Of a stretch of DNA of 64,000 nucleotides, positions 1-17,700 are shown piece after piece. The notes beneath the pieces were generated by a model. It ran no database searches and was not told where the DNA came from. It saw only the letters and a list, made by a program, of their open reading frames with translations. A program made the position numbers and the translations under genes. The stretch comes from Cordia subcordata (lineage: Eukaryota; Streptophyta; Magnoliopsida; Boraginales; Cordiaceae), in contig JAPTOF010000017.1 in NCBI GenBank assembly GCA_028554755.1, forward strand, positions 7,750,001 to 7,814,000, given 5' to 3'. Position 1 is the first letter of the stretch. Every line of letters starts with the position of its first letter.

Positions 1-3000
1 TTGTTATATGGTTTTGATTTGGACTTGTATGTGTATATTGGGTCGGAATCTATAGTCATACTTGTTAATAATAATCATTCTACTGAAGAAAAAAAATCCT
101 TCAAGTTACTGAGAAACACTTCTTTTCTTGTGTATAGATATGTATGTGTATGTATCTACTTATTCTTTATAAGAAAAGCAACGACCAAGGCGCAACCATT
201 TTCCCACCCAAACCAAAAGAACCTCATGTATACTCGATTTTCCAAGATAGTATAAAAAGTATACCAATTAAACACTCGCAAAATGACAAGGTATCATAAA
301 ATTTTTGCATTCTTTTGCAATCTATTACTTTAAGACCTACCATATTATTACTTTCTGACTATTTCTACTTATAATTTTTACATCAAATTCATATATAAAT
401 TTAGGATTAAGCGAAAACTCATGGAATAAATGGTATTCTTTCTTTGAAATTATAAAACTTTCATCTCTCGTGCAGCGCACAGGAATGTATTAGTGTGTAT
501 ATATATATAAGAGAGTATCATGGAGCAATTTTGCGTGCACCATTGCCTCTCGGCAATTCTGATATGAACACCATCCCAAAATTCAGAAAAAAGGTTGGCT
601 AGAACTTTGCGTGCCTCTGTCGCTTCTTGGCCATTATAAGCCAAATAAACCAAGCTATTGTAAGTACCATGGGAACTTCTCCACCGGCAAGATTGAGGTT
701 AACCACAATTTATAACTCGATTTTTATCTCAATCCCCATTTTAGGTTAATCGTCTTGAATTACTTGTTAGTTAAAAATTTGAAGTCGACCCATCTCAATC
801 CCTAAGTTTGTCAATTAGGAAAGCCAGGTGAATTTCCTTACCAACAACAAAGTCAAACTATTATAAAGTAATTAGAAACAGTAAAAGTGGAAATCATTGT
901 TTCCTCGTTTGGGGAAAAAGTATAAATATTCTACACCAAATAAAAGATTACATGGAAATAGACGGAATCTTAACTTAATAGGTGCAAACTCATGGGAATT
1001 TTTGTGTTTTTTGCATATTCAATTTTTGCACTTGACATATAATGCTTTTACAAGTAAAAATATCAAAAACATATTTTTTAAAAAATTATACAAAAATATT
1101 TTGTATATTACTTTTTGACTTGAGAGGAAAAAGGAAGGGAGATAAAGGTGGACAATTGAACATCAACACTTTGCCATAGTCAATAAAGATGCGCATTGAA
1201 TCAAGATCCTCTACGGTCAATAAAGCAACAAAATAATAATTATAATAATCATTTCCCCAAAAAGTTATCATACTTCAAAATTTGCAAATTTTACATATCC
1301 TGTTTTCAAACTTTTTGACCAAAAATAAAAGAAAAAACTGCTTTCAAACTTTCAACAGAATCAATCACTTCCACTGTGGCTAAACCAAATATATTGCAAG
1401 CTGGTTAACCTAGTTTAGGGAAAATTATTTCAAGAAAGATTAATTCCAAATTATGGCTAACTCTTTATTTTATTTTCCTTTTTTTTTAGGGCAAAAAATA
1501 TATCCTAGACATGACGATATTAAGTTCATCAAAAACTAAAACTTTTTCCGGTATTAATATTTATAATAAGAATAAATATAATTAAATTGAAAATTTTTAC
1601 TTCTCTTCCTTCAGTTCAATTGTATTTCGATTATCATGGAAATATCTATTAAAGGCTAGTTAACACAAATTAGAAAACAATCTGCTTATTTGGCTAGCGA
1701 AATATTTAATAAATATCTTATTAAGGGGATTAATAAAAGGTTATATCATCTCTCTACAACAATAAATGAAAAATAAACAAGTGCAATTTCAGATGATTGT
1801 GCTCAATTTCTTATTGCCCTGGAGTTTTTTTTTTTTTTTGTCAACATTGCCCTGGAGTTGAAAGATGAACACTTTAAATAAAACAATTCAGTAAGGCAGT
1901 AATGTTCCAACATAATGTGTAAAGAAGTCCCTAGCCTCCATAGGCTACTAAATTTGTATGAAATTTTAAAATGTGAAACTATTAGATTCTTTTAAAAAAG
2001 ATAAATAACCCACTCAACAATTATTTATTTTATTTTACTCACTTCATTAGCTTTTCCAAGTTAGTTTTAAAAAAATATATATATATATATATATTTTTTT
2101 AGTTGGGGAAAGTTTTCATTTGTCATACTATTGATATGATAATATTTCAAATGATTCGATATTTTAAAATTTCAAATAACGTATTGATTTTTTTTTTAAA
2201 TATACAACTCTTCAAGTTGTTCCGCAAGGCGTTCGTTTGTCCATGTATTAGATGGTTTGTAGCATCCTAAGATAATCTCATATTTGATAATTGATATACC
2301 ATTAAAATTTCAGGTACATTTGAAATCTAAAAACATAAATTATTTATGTATGTTAGGATGTAGAGATAAAAACAAACTCAAACGAAATAATAATTAATCA
2401 ATAAGAGAATCTATGCACATTAGAAAGTAGGTCTCGTATACATATGTATGTTTGTCTACCTATATGTGCATGTATATATTAAAATTTAGTGGGCTTTTAT
2501 AAGAGCTCAAAGTTATTTTGATCCCAAATCAGGTTGGGTCTCACTTGCCAATCAGATTGGATCTTGGTACCATTGTGTTTCTCATTTTGAATAGATGAAT
2601 GTGATATATTTATATGTAAAAAATGACTTGTGGTGAATTCTCTCGTATTCATGGAATTGCCCTTGTATAACACTTTGGTGATGGCTTCCTAAGTGCATTT
2701 GTTCCGACATGGGAAAACCTTAAAGACTTTTACCACTTTATATATAGTTGCCGTTTCGAAAAAGGGCAACTATATACCTAAAGGGAATACTCTAAACAGT
2801 GGGTTTGGTACAGAAACTACCACATATCCAACCTTCTGGTAGGAGACAGTATGTTGTCACGAGCTTAATAGGCCATTTCCCAACCCCGAACCCCATCTCC
2901 CAATCAAGGTTTAGACGAGGTTTAATCGTTTCATTATTGATGCATGAGCATGATAGAATTGCCTTTTGCCTTTTTTTTCTTTTAACCAAGTTATGACATA

Positions 3001-3560
3001 TCAAGTTAAACTTCATATCCAACTAGCTGTTAAATTCATAATTATCCTTCTTAGAAAATAGACAATGTTATTTTTTTTTTGTTTAAATAATAGGGAATTA
3101 TTTACCTTAAGGGCTACATCATAATCAATCGATTTAGTTTATATACATTAATAAAATATTATGTTCAGAAATTTACTTACAATCAAAATCTAGATTACAA
3201 ATTAGATAATGATAGTGGTTTATAACACCTATCAACAAAAGCCAAAAGATTTTTCTTAATCATATTAACTAATATAGTGGCTTATAAAAATATATTTACT
3301 ATTCAGACTTAACATTTAAATGTTACCTATAAATACATATAAATATTTCTCACTTACAAATCAATATTACTTATAAATACGTTCAAAAAATGGCTAAAAA
3401 CGAATTTAAATTTTTTTGGTATTATAACATATATTTCAAATTAGCCAAAGATGTGAAAATATTTGTACCGGGACGGTAAAATGGAATTACTTTCCTACCC
3501 TTTTGGTAGTTGGTATTTTGCACATTCCCTCCCTATTCCAAAAATATCTACTAGTTTTAC
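1..3560. other. AT-rich intergenic region, no gene seen
   Basis: I read both strands and found no ORF with family similarity or plausible splice structure; the open stretches are short and low in complexity. It holds homopolymer runs, a short TA repeat near 2074-2094, and around 2500-2790 a less AT-rich patch that resembles decayed repeat DNA, with a short hairpin inside. The last ~150 bases grade into the helicase promoter. Confidence 0.6.
2741..2776. repeat. Short perfect hairpin
   Basis: TATATAGTTGCC at 2741-2752 is matched by its reverse complement at 2765-2776, with a 12-base loop. It lies in a patch that looks like old repeat DNA, so it is probably a relic and not a regulator. Confidence 0.5.
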
Positions 3561-3633
3561 CCCTCAAAAACCCCTCGAGCCTTTGTTCTCTCGCAACCGC
3601 CTCTCTCCTCGCTTTTGCGCTCTCGCTTTTCAT

Positions 3634-3684
3634 AAACCCTAACAAAAACCCTCTTTCTCACAAACCCCTCTTCAGCTAGGGTTT
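3634..3684 (+). promoter_or_regulatory. Telo-box pair in helicase promoter/5' leader
   Basis: AAACCCTAA lies at 3634-3642 and the inverted form TAGGGTTT at 3677-3684, in a pyrimidine-rich CT leader just before the helicase ATG. Telo-boxes (AAACCCTA) are known from plant genes for translation and RNA metabolism, which fits an organellar RNA helicase. The transcription start is not visible; this CT-rich stretch is probably core promoter plus leader. Confidence 0.55.
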
Positions 3685-3747
3685 CTCATTTTCTCTCATT
3701 TTCCTCTCTGATTACTACTAAATTATTGAGGAAAAAGAGTCAAAAAA

Positions 3748-8958
<5,211 letters not shown>

Positions 8959-8970
8959 TTTCAGTATGAA

Positions 8971-9142
8971 GTAAGTTCCTTTCTTCCTACTAAATGTTTA
9001 GTTATCTTCTTGGTCGGGCACTTTTTCTCTGAGGGGCATGCGGTGGTGGTTTGTGGCTATCGTGTTGTTTCTCTTGCTGTCACGAGGTATAGTCTTGTCA
9101 AAATGTTGTACCACCATTAATGATTGCGTGCTTGTGTAACAG
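8971..9142 (+). other. Possible 3'UTR intron of the helicase gene
   Basis: A strong donor (GTAAGT at 8971) sits 12 bases after the stop and an acceptor (TGTAACAG ending at 9142) follows a T-rich stretch, giving a 172 bp intron. Because the junction is under 50 nt from the stop it would not be expected to trigger nonsense-mediated decay. This is inferred from splice signals only. Confidence 0.4.
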
Positions 9143-9727
9143 ATGTTAGCAGTTTCAGAAGACTGCTATGAAGTATTTAAATTATTCAAAGAAATGAGCA
9201 AAACTGAAGTCCACTATACATCGTGCAACTCCATGCTTATTGTAAGAGGAGCAAGCTTGCTTTAAATTACTGCGATATTCTTAGTTTTTTGACAGGGCAT
9301 CAGAAAATAACATGTTTGGCTGGTTATAGACTAGTTTCAATGTGTATAATCATCTCAATCTATCCAAGGAGAAGTCATTTTTAGTATTATAATCTATATA
9401 AGTAGTTGATAAAGTTTTGAGCGATAAAAAAAACTGTGCTTGGGAATTTCCATGTAGAAATTTTATACAATTGCAGATCTACGTGAAACATGCTTTGACC
9501 CCCACCATTCTATTCCATGAAATGGGGTTTGTAATGTATTTTCTTCTGTATACGTATTGGGTCACATTGGACCTCTCTGTTCCTCTCCTCTCTCGTCATT
9601 TTTTTTGAGGCTAATAAACTCGACAGGTGATGATCTCTTGCATAATTTTTAAAAAAGTGATTTTGTCATAAGTTAAACTTTTTGTCTCTTGAAAAAAGTT
9701 ATATTTTGAACAGTTTTCAGAGTTTTA

Positions 9728-10023
9728 GGGTTCGTTTGAATTGGTTTTTTTAAAAAGTGTTTTTTTTTAACATATTTAGAAAAGTAGTTTTTTTTGAGTA
9801 GTTGAAAATTTTAACTTCTAAAAAAAGTTGTATTTGAATTTTTTTTTAGAGTTTTAATTTTTTTTTAAAATCAAATCAGACAGTTGTTGCAAAATTAACA
9901 TAATTTTTTTCAAAAAAAAGTATTTTTTTGTGAAAAAAAGTATTTTTTTTGTGAAAAAAAGTATTTTTTTTTGTGAAAAAAAAGTATTTTTTTTTTTGAA
10001 AAAAAAATCTATTCAAACAGGCC
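9728..10023. mobile_element. Tourist/PIF-like MITE, TTA target duplication
   Basis: Ends are near inverted copies (GGGTTCGTTTGAATTGG on the left, ATTCAAACAGGCC on the right) and the element is flanked by TTA on both sides. A 3 bp TTA duplication is the hallmark of PIF/Harbinger-derived MITEs. It is AT-rich and non-coding. Related copies lie at 10378-10607 and 34050-34204. Confidence 0.6.
9911..10010. repeat. Tandem ~22 bp A/T-run repeat inside a MITE
   Basis: About four copies of a unit made of an A run, GTA, a T run and GTG follow each other; copies differ mainly in homopolymer length, indicating slippage growth within the enclosing MITE. Confidence 0.7.
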
Positions 10024-10377
10024 TTAAGTTCTTTTGAAAGTTAAGCTAAATATTTACTTCAAATTGAATGTACTTTGTTCATCGGAAGAAATTTTTTTTT
10101 AATTGCAAAAAAAAGCCAACTAAACGGGCTTGCTCTTTTCTTGGGAGTAGTGGTTAAGTGTTTGAGCTTCTGCTTATTAACAGATTAGTCTTTCAAGTTG
10201 GATTCTTCTCTTTGATTTAAGTTGTTACATTGGTGTTCAAAGAAAAAATAGTACTATTTTACGGGGAAAAAAAAAAGTTAATCTAGATGGGCCTACTCCT
10301 TTTTTGGTCAATCCAAATGGGCCCACTCTTTTTTTGGGAGTAGTTATTGAGTATTGGGGCTTCTCCTTAATAGATTA

Positions 10378-10607
10378 GGGCCTGTTTGGATTGGTTTTTT
10401 TTTAAAAGCATTTTCTTAACAGTTTTTGAAAAATAAATTTTTTTAAAAAAAGTTAAAAATTCTAATTTTTAAAAAAATTATATTTGAGCTTTTTTTAGAG
10501 TTTCAGTTTTTTTTTGTAAATCAATTCAAATAGTTATTGTAAATTTAATATAATTTTTTCAAGAAAAAATTATATTTTTTTTATAAAAAATTAATCCAAA
10601 TAGGCCT
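10378..10607. mobile_element. Tourist/PIF-like MITE, TTA target duplication
   Basis: Starts GGGCCTGTTTGGATTGG and ends AATCCAAATAGGCC(T), with TTA on both flanks. Same family as 9728-10023 and 34050-34204; this copy has the best-preserved ends. The interior is A/T runs with no coding capacity. Confidence 0.65.
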
Positions 10608-10869
10608 TTAGTCAAGTTGGGTGGTTCTTTTAGATTTAAATATTTATATTGGTGTTTTCATTGACCGTGTAATGAAGATTATAGATTAGATAGATTTAAG
10701 GTGTGACATAGGGTCAAGGTGAATAGTGGAGGACAAATACGACTAGCAAGTGGGTAACCGCTAGGTTAGTCTAATGTGGGTGTTGACTTATTTGAAAAAG
10801 GGTGGAATGTAATGGTTTCTTATCTTGGAGATATCAATTTTTGTTAGTCTTTACCTTCTTAGTTCTAAT

Positions 10870-10994
10870 AGACTAACAACCTATTTGGCTAAGCTTATTT
10901 GGAGCTTATAAGCTGCAAATAATAAAAAGTATTTGAGAAGGTATTTTTCTCTAATAGTTCAGAAACTAAAAAATAAGCCGAGTCAAAGGGGCTC
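10870..10994. mobile_element. Short degenerate MITE (TTTGGCTAAGCTTAT type)
   Basis: The left end CTATTTGGCTAAGCTTAT and right end AAGCCGAGTCAAAGGGGCTC are imperfect inverted copies of the terminal sequence seen in at least five other elements in this window. The target duplication is not clear. Confidence 0.4.
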
Positions 10995-13460
10995 TAAATT
11001 ATTTGAGTTAGAATTATTCTCCCTTTGTCTTGTGTAACAAGATAAAGGAAGAGAGCATCTCTCTGCTCACATATGCTTCCTGTCCTCACTTCATATTTAT
11101 ATTTTTACCAGATGCTCAAGGGCACCCAACTTTTACATCATTAACTTTTTGGTTCAAACGCTTTTTCCCTTGTTTGATTTAATTGTTTTTTTTTTTCGCC
11201 CATTGTTTTGCTTTATGCCGAGGTAAAATTGAGTGACAAGACAAGAAGGAAGCATCTACATTTTTTCCTAGGATTTCAAAAGTTTCATTGATGAAAGAAC
11301 ATATTCCAATATTTGGAATCGCACTAGTTATTTAATTGGAGAAAGGAAAAAGATCCCCAACCTTAAATCTATTCGACAGTACATATCCAAGTGCCAATAT
11401 TACAATATTTGTACTGTTGGGATAGGAGGAAATGGGGGGGAAGGAATTGGTTATGGAGGAATTGGAGAATCTCTCTTTTCTAGTGAGAGATTTTCTTTTC
11501 TTAAGAACTCTTGGTTCTCAATTTAAGCTACTTTGTATCAAATTTGAATTTAGAGTTATCATCTATATAAGAATCTTTTTATTATTTAGTTTTTATTCCT
11601 TTTAATCTGGAGTGAAAATTAGGGTAGGAATTTTAACTTTTTATGTAATGTTTTTACATAAAATCTTTCATGTAAATTGTAAGCTCTATGTCCCAAAAAG
11701 TTTTGTTAGTTCTTGAAGGGACATTTAAGGGTTTATCTCTTTTTGTTTTTTTTAGGTCACGTTCGATAACATTTAAAAATAGTTTTTAAGGTGGTTTTTA
11801 GTGATTCGATTACGTCATTTTACATTTATCAGTTAATTCAATAACTATTTTTACCGAATATATTTTGTTTAATTATTTATAATTGCAAACTAATAGCTAA
11901 AATGCAATGTGTAAACTATAACAGCTATAAGCTACCTTAATAATTAGTTTTGCCAAACATTTCTTTAGATTTATACCATAATATCGACCGGTGACACTCC
12001 AAAAAAAAGAAAAAGATACAAAGAAGATTTTATCCGACCTTGTAAATCCAAAGGAACCATTTAAGTACATAACTACAAATAATCTGCCATTTGACATAAC
12101 GCAGATTCTTAATATCCATACATTTTATCATCTAAACAACCCATCATTGTACCCAACAATTTGACTATATTACTTTTAACACATTGTATTACATATTATT
12201 ATTATTGTAATTATAATAATTTGGTCCAAATATGAAAAGGAATCTAAACTTAGCATGCTGCAGGCACAAACCAGGTTGGCAGTTGGCGCGTAATACTATT
12301 AAAAAAATTGAAACAGGAAAAAATAGGCAAAAAAAAAGAGAGAGAAGTATTATTATTTTTATTTAAAAGAATATCAATAAAAGTAGACGTCAGTGATGCT
12401 TTTTCTCTTCAAAGTTATTATTGACCCAGATCAATTCATCGAAAGTGATTATTCTTTGTAGTATGCAGACAAAAATGTAGAATCCTTTTTCTTTTTCTTT
12501 TTTTTTTTGTCGGAAACTTTTTCTTTTTCTTTTTCTTGGTTAGCAACGATGATGTCCAACACTTCGGTCGTATTTTAGTAAACGACCTTGTCGCCTATAA
12601 CGAAGTCATTGAATGATGACTCTTCCTTCCCTTTTTTTTTTCTTTTGGATCTCGCATGAGGTTCTGTCCCACATTAATTGTGCCATTTCATGTAAAGTTT
12701 AGTCAAATATAAGTTTTGTGATCTCGTTTAACTTTTCGTCCTAAATTAATTACGTGTATAATTTATATTTAACTTATAATAACTTGAATTCACTACTATT
12801 ATTATTAAGTTATTACAGGCTTTATTAGAGTAGGTTAGTAGGCGCATTTCAAATTATCTACAGTAAGCATAAGTATTAAATTTTTTCAAAGTATTGAAAG
12901 TTCAATTTTAAGAAAACAAAAATGATGCAGCTAATCTTGAACCTTGCTTAGAAGACTCAAATTCTTCTATATAACAAGATAATTATCACACTCCAAGTTT
13001 CAATTGCAATTTTATAAGTGGGATTACTAACTAACTTCGCAAATAATTGCTTAAGTTTTAAATTCTCTACCTAAAATTATCCGATTAAAGATAATTATTC
13101 AAATTTAATGCCCTTTCTTGAAATAATTAGATGTAACTCGTGCATATAGGAGACAAATTAATATTTATAATACTTTATTTATCATTAAATGGTTCAGTTT
13201 TACAAACCATAACTCATAAGCAAATACCAACTTTAAAAATAATTATTTTTCCATTTTTTTAATGTCCTGTTTGGTATAAGCTTGTTAGAAGACGCTTATC
13301 TTATTTGATGTTTCATATAAAGAGTTTATTTTGAATTTTTATAAGATATTTGTGATTTTTATCTATGATTATAAATGATATATCTATTACCTCCTTTGTA
13401 CAAATTAAAAAAAAAATCTTATAATAAACTTATTCCAAACACACCATAAATAGTTAACTC

Positions 13461-13911
13461 ATAGTCTGTTTTGCTAAGCTTATTTTTAAGTGTTTATAAA
13501 TAGTTGGTGTTTATAAGTAAGTTGTTATATATTTGGATAAATATGTATTTATAAGCTCCTAATATGTTTGGTAAATAAGTGATGGCTTTTTTTGCTTTTG
13601 TTTGGTCTTATTTGTTGTGTTTGCGTGTATGGGCCAAAAATTCATTTAAAAGTATTTATAAGTAATAATAGTAGTTTAAAATAGTTAAAAAGATATGTTA
13701 TTAATTAATATGATACAATTTTAAAGATAAATATATTTTTTTGATATATTTAATCAAGTACTAATAAGTCTCTCATAAAAGCTGGTCAGAGGTTTTTCTT
13801 TTTGCTAGCTTCTAAACTACTTTATTAAACACATTTTTATCATTCTGACTTATAAACTAGTTTGATTAGCTCATAAGTTTAGGCAAACACCCTCTTAGCC
13901 AAACGGGCTCT
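13461..13911. mobile_element. hAT-like MITE, degenerate
   Basis: Left end CTGTTTTGCTAAGCTTAT is paired with a right end TTAGCCAAACGGGCTC. Many CTTATAAG-like words fill the interior. The right edge carries two nested end motifs, suggesting insertion into, or duplication of, an older copy. Another TGTTTGG...CCAAACACA stretch lies directly to the left (about 13262-13450). Confidence 0.5.
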
Positions 13912-14078
13912 TGGAATTATTACACGAACACTTATAACTTGTCAAGTCCACGTGTGTTGAACATTGGACTAGTCGTACTCATTCTGACTATCCTTATCAC
14001 GCAACACACTTCAATCGAGATAAGCAACTTCAAGTATTTATTAATGCGTAAAAGCTGCCACTCAGCATACTCTTTTAG

Positions 14079-14504
14079 AGCCCGTTTGGCTTTGCTTATT
14101 TTAAGTACTTATAAGTAGGTGTGTTGTTTTTAAACAAAAAATTACTTTTAAAGTAGTAATAAATAAGTTGAGATATGTTTAAATAATATATACTTATAAG
14201 TTATTAATATATTTAATAAATAAATACTTATAAGTAATAATAATAGTTAAAATAATTAAAAAGAATATGTGACTAATTAATTTAATAAATAAGTATTTTT
14301 TAAGTGTAAAGGTAAATATGTCATTTTAATAACATTAACTGTCTAACTTATAAGCACAAAAAAAAGTAGCTCTAGGTTGTTTTTCTTTCTGTGCTTATAA
14401 GCAATTTTAAATGGTGTCTTGTCAAATATGTAACTTTTTATTTATGGCTTATAAGCTAATTTGACCAGCTTATAAGCAAAGGCTTAAGCAAAGGCAAACA
14501 CCCT
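14079..14504. mobile_element. hAT-like MITE with near-8 bp duplication
   Basis: The element starts AGCCCGTTTGGCTTTGCTTAT and ends GCAAACACCCT. Flanks are TCTTTTAG (14071-14078) and CTTTTTAG (14505-14512), matching at 7 of 8 bases, as expected for a slightly aged hAT-type 8 bp duplication. The interior is AT-rich with repeated CTTATAAG words. It lies a few hundred bases upstream of the RING-CH start. Confidence 0.6.
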
Positions 14505-14783
14505 CTTTTTAGTCTTTTTACCATGACAGAGAAATTTTCTCAAGATTTTGGAGAAAACAGTTGGACTTGATTTTCAACTTTGCTCCAACTTTAAGTTAAG
14601 TTAAAATGATGAAATGATTTCTTCAACTGATCTTTTTGCCACTTTTTTCTTTTTCTGGGTTTTTCTATTAATTAAACAAAACAGTGATATAGTAAAAAGT
14701 TGATAGCATACAACTGGACTTGTTCGATTCTTTTTGGATCAATACAGGAAGTGTAAGGAGTGAGCAGAGGAGCACCCAAAAAA

Positions 14784-17700
14784 ATGGCAGAGATTTCTAC
14801 TGCAGCTCAAGTTGCCACAGATTCTCCTCAACACCATAATTTGGTAATTCTCTCTTTTTTTTTCCTTTTTATGTGTTTAAGTATGAGAATTTAGCAATTC
14901 TTTAACTTGTGTGGAAATTATAGGTTGTAGGTCAAGTTTCTTTTTCTGGGTAAGAGCCCTTTTTTATGCACGAAATTCTAGCTATGCGCCGAAAGTTTTA
15001 TTTTTGGGTATTCCAAATTAAGTTAATTATTTGAGGAAAACAACATAAGGGAAGGTTTAGGTAAAGAAAATTTTTGGGTTAGTTGCTTCTTTTCTTTTGT
15101 TTATGGGGGTGTTGGAGTGGAAAATGAATTTTATGTAAGAGGAGAGAGACTGACACTTCTGGAAAATGAAGAAGTGGAAGCAGACAATGTTAGAAATGAG
15201 TCTTCTGGAGTTGGGGAGGAAAGTTAAATGTGTGGACTATGGTTATATTGTGATGTGAATGAAGATACGTTGTGCAGAGATATAGAAAAAGAGTCTTTGT
15301 TTATGTTGATAAAAATGGTTGATAAGTTAGTGGAATCTCAAAAAATATAATTTTAGATGTACAGATTGAATGCCTTGAGTGACTCTTTTGTAAGGATATT
15401 GATGAAACAGGAAGGTAGTAAAGGATCGTCGCTTAGCTATGCTGCTAAATTAGTGGCTGATTTACATTATTCGCAGTGGGGGCTGTAGCCGCCATTGATA
15501 TCATGATATATTTGACTTATCTCGGCATTACCCCCCTTCGTAATACATCCAAGATCAGCCCCTGGCTCCATTGTTAGTTTCCAAATTTTATATTTCTTGT
15601 TGTATCATGATTGCTAGAATTGATCATTAACTGCAAATTTTTTTGTCCTGCATAACTTGCAAGAACATCGGATTGCTTGAGCAAGCATTACTTGACAACA
15701 TTTGGATTTTGAGTTCTATATAAAAGTTTTGTCCTGGTTAATTTTGCTTTGTTCATTGGAGTCCCTTCTATTAGAACTACATCCCATGCTTACATGCACA
15801 ATTTGGTATTGAGTTTCTCCATGTGTACCAGAAAGATGATAGAGAAGAATCTCACGCGAGACGGCCGAACCTGTCCTCACTTCAGATACCTGTGAGGTCC
15901 CTGGAAAACACACACTCTGTTTTTACGAGAATAGATGCTCCAAGCCCTAGTTCTACCAGAGCAGGATTGCCTCCCAGACCGAACTCAGCAAGATTGATGT
16001 CATCTGTGAAGAATCTGCTTCCTCAGAAGAGCTACAGGGGAAAAAACTCATCACAGGATGGTGAGAAGACAGTTCTTATTCTACCAGACACAGCACTTTC
16101 AGATAAGCCCTCAACTTCAAGATCATTTTCTCTCAACAGAGTTATCTTCTCTTCATCGACGAAATCAGCTCATTCTGTACCAGTGACGCCAATGGCATAT
16201 GAGAAGCCGGTAGAGGTTGCTCATTCAAGTGGCCTTCCTGAGTTACATGTAACTCCTTTTGCCAGCTCTTATTATCACTGCAATGAATTATTTTGCTTTT
16301 CTTTGGTATAACTTTATTTCTTGCTAGATATCTGCTGCTCCAAGTAAATATTTCTTTTCCCGCAGAAATCTGAAGTTCAGCAGCATATGAGACGCTCACT
16401 GTCAGTCCCTACAAATGTTAAAGCCAGAAGTTTGAGAAGGACGGATTCTGCAGGAGGATTGATCCGAGTAATACCTGCAACCCCTCGACCTACCGTAGTT
16501 GATAATGCCTCGCCAGACAGGGCACCAGAGATCGAAATTGGTAGGTGATCTATGCACACTGGTATAATGACTCAGGTTACGAGCAGCAGTTGTCTTTCAA
16601 GCACAGCACACATGTTTTGTTTTTCTTCCTCACATATTTTTTGGTGAAACTTGTTCTGTTTCTTAATACTTAAGGAATAGCTTGTTAGTTGAGTCACAAA
16701 ACTAACTATAATTAGGGATTCTGATTTCTTTTCCCCTTTCCTATTGAAATCATTCTTTCCTATTCTAAATTTATAAGAAGAAATGCCTCTGTTACTGTTT
16801 TTCTTTCCTTCTAATTGTTGTAAAATGGTTGTGTGGCTAACTCGTTATGATTTTACTTTGGCGATCTACAGTTACTGAGGAACCAGGTGAAGATATTCCA
16901 GAAGAGGAGGCAGTTTGCAGAATTTGTTTCATTGAGCTTGGAGAAGGAGGTGAAACACTAAAGATGGAATGCAGCTGCAAAGGAGAGCTTGCACTTGCCC
17001 ACAAGGAATGTGCTGTGAAGTGGTTTAGCATCAAAGGTAACAAGAATTGTGATATTTGCAAGGAAGATGTTCGAAATTTGCCAGTGACGTTGTTGAAATT
17101 ACAAAAGCCCGCCACAATGGTTAGACGACCCCCAACTGTACCACAGCAGAGGGAGGTGGTTCGCTACAGGTATATTTAGCCAATATGATCATATATTCTT
17201 CCATGACATTGTAATACTTGTCCTGTCGTGTCTGGTTTTTAATCATCAAATTTGATGAGGGACTGTTAAAAGCGCAGCTGCAATAAACTGAGCCAAGCCT
17301 AACACACAGGTGTTTCTGTTTTGTCATTTTGCTAGTGGAAATGTGCCTGTGCTCGATTCTTGTTGATGATAAGCCTCAAAGTTTTGTAATTTAAGCAGAC
17401 AAGGTGTTTCTGGAAAGTTCAGGAACATCCCTGGAATCCTACTTCTAAACCTCATTAATGGTAAAGAGAACTTTTAAAGATCTAATATAAATAAAGAAAG
17501 AATCATAAAACCATGCATCAGCCTTAACAATCAAGACTTTTTATTGAACATGAATAAGGTGGAAAACCTCTAAAATTACTTGTCAACCTTATTAAACTTT
17601 TAAAAATTACAACTTCGATTCTGTATCGATGTGTTTAATACGAAATAAAAATGTTACACTTAATGTGTCCATGAGCACAACGGAGCTGAATGCACCGTAC

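Larger units (their letters stand above)
9143..14783. other. MITE-rich intergenic spacer
   Basis: No gene recognised. After the presumed helicase 3' end (about 9.3-9.6 kb), the stretch contains two TTA-flanked MITEs (9728-10023, 10378-10607), several elements with TTTGGC...GCCAAA ends (10870-10994, 13461-13911, 14079-14504), a further MITE-like stretch near 13262-13450, and AT-rich DNA. The last few hundred bases before 14784 should hold the promoter of the RING-CH gene; I saw no clear TATA box there. Confidence 0.6.
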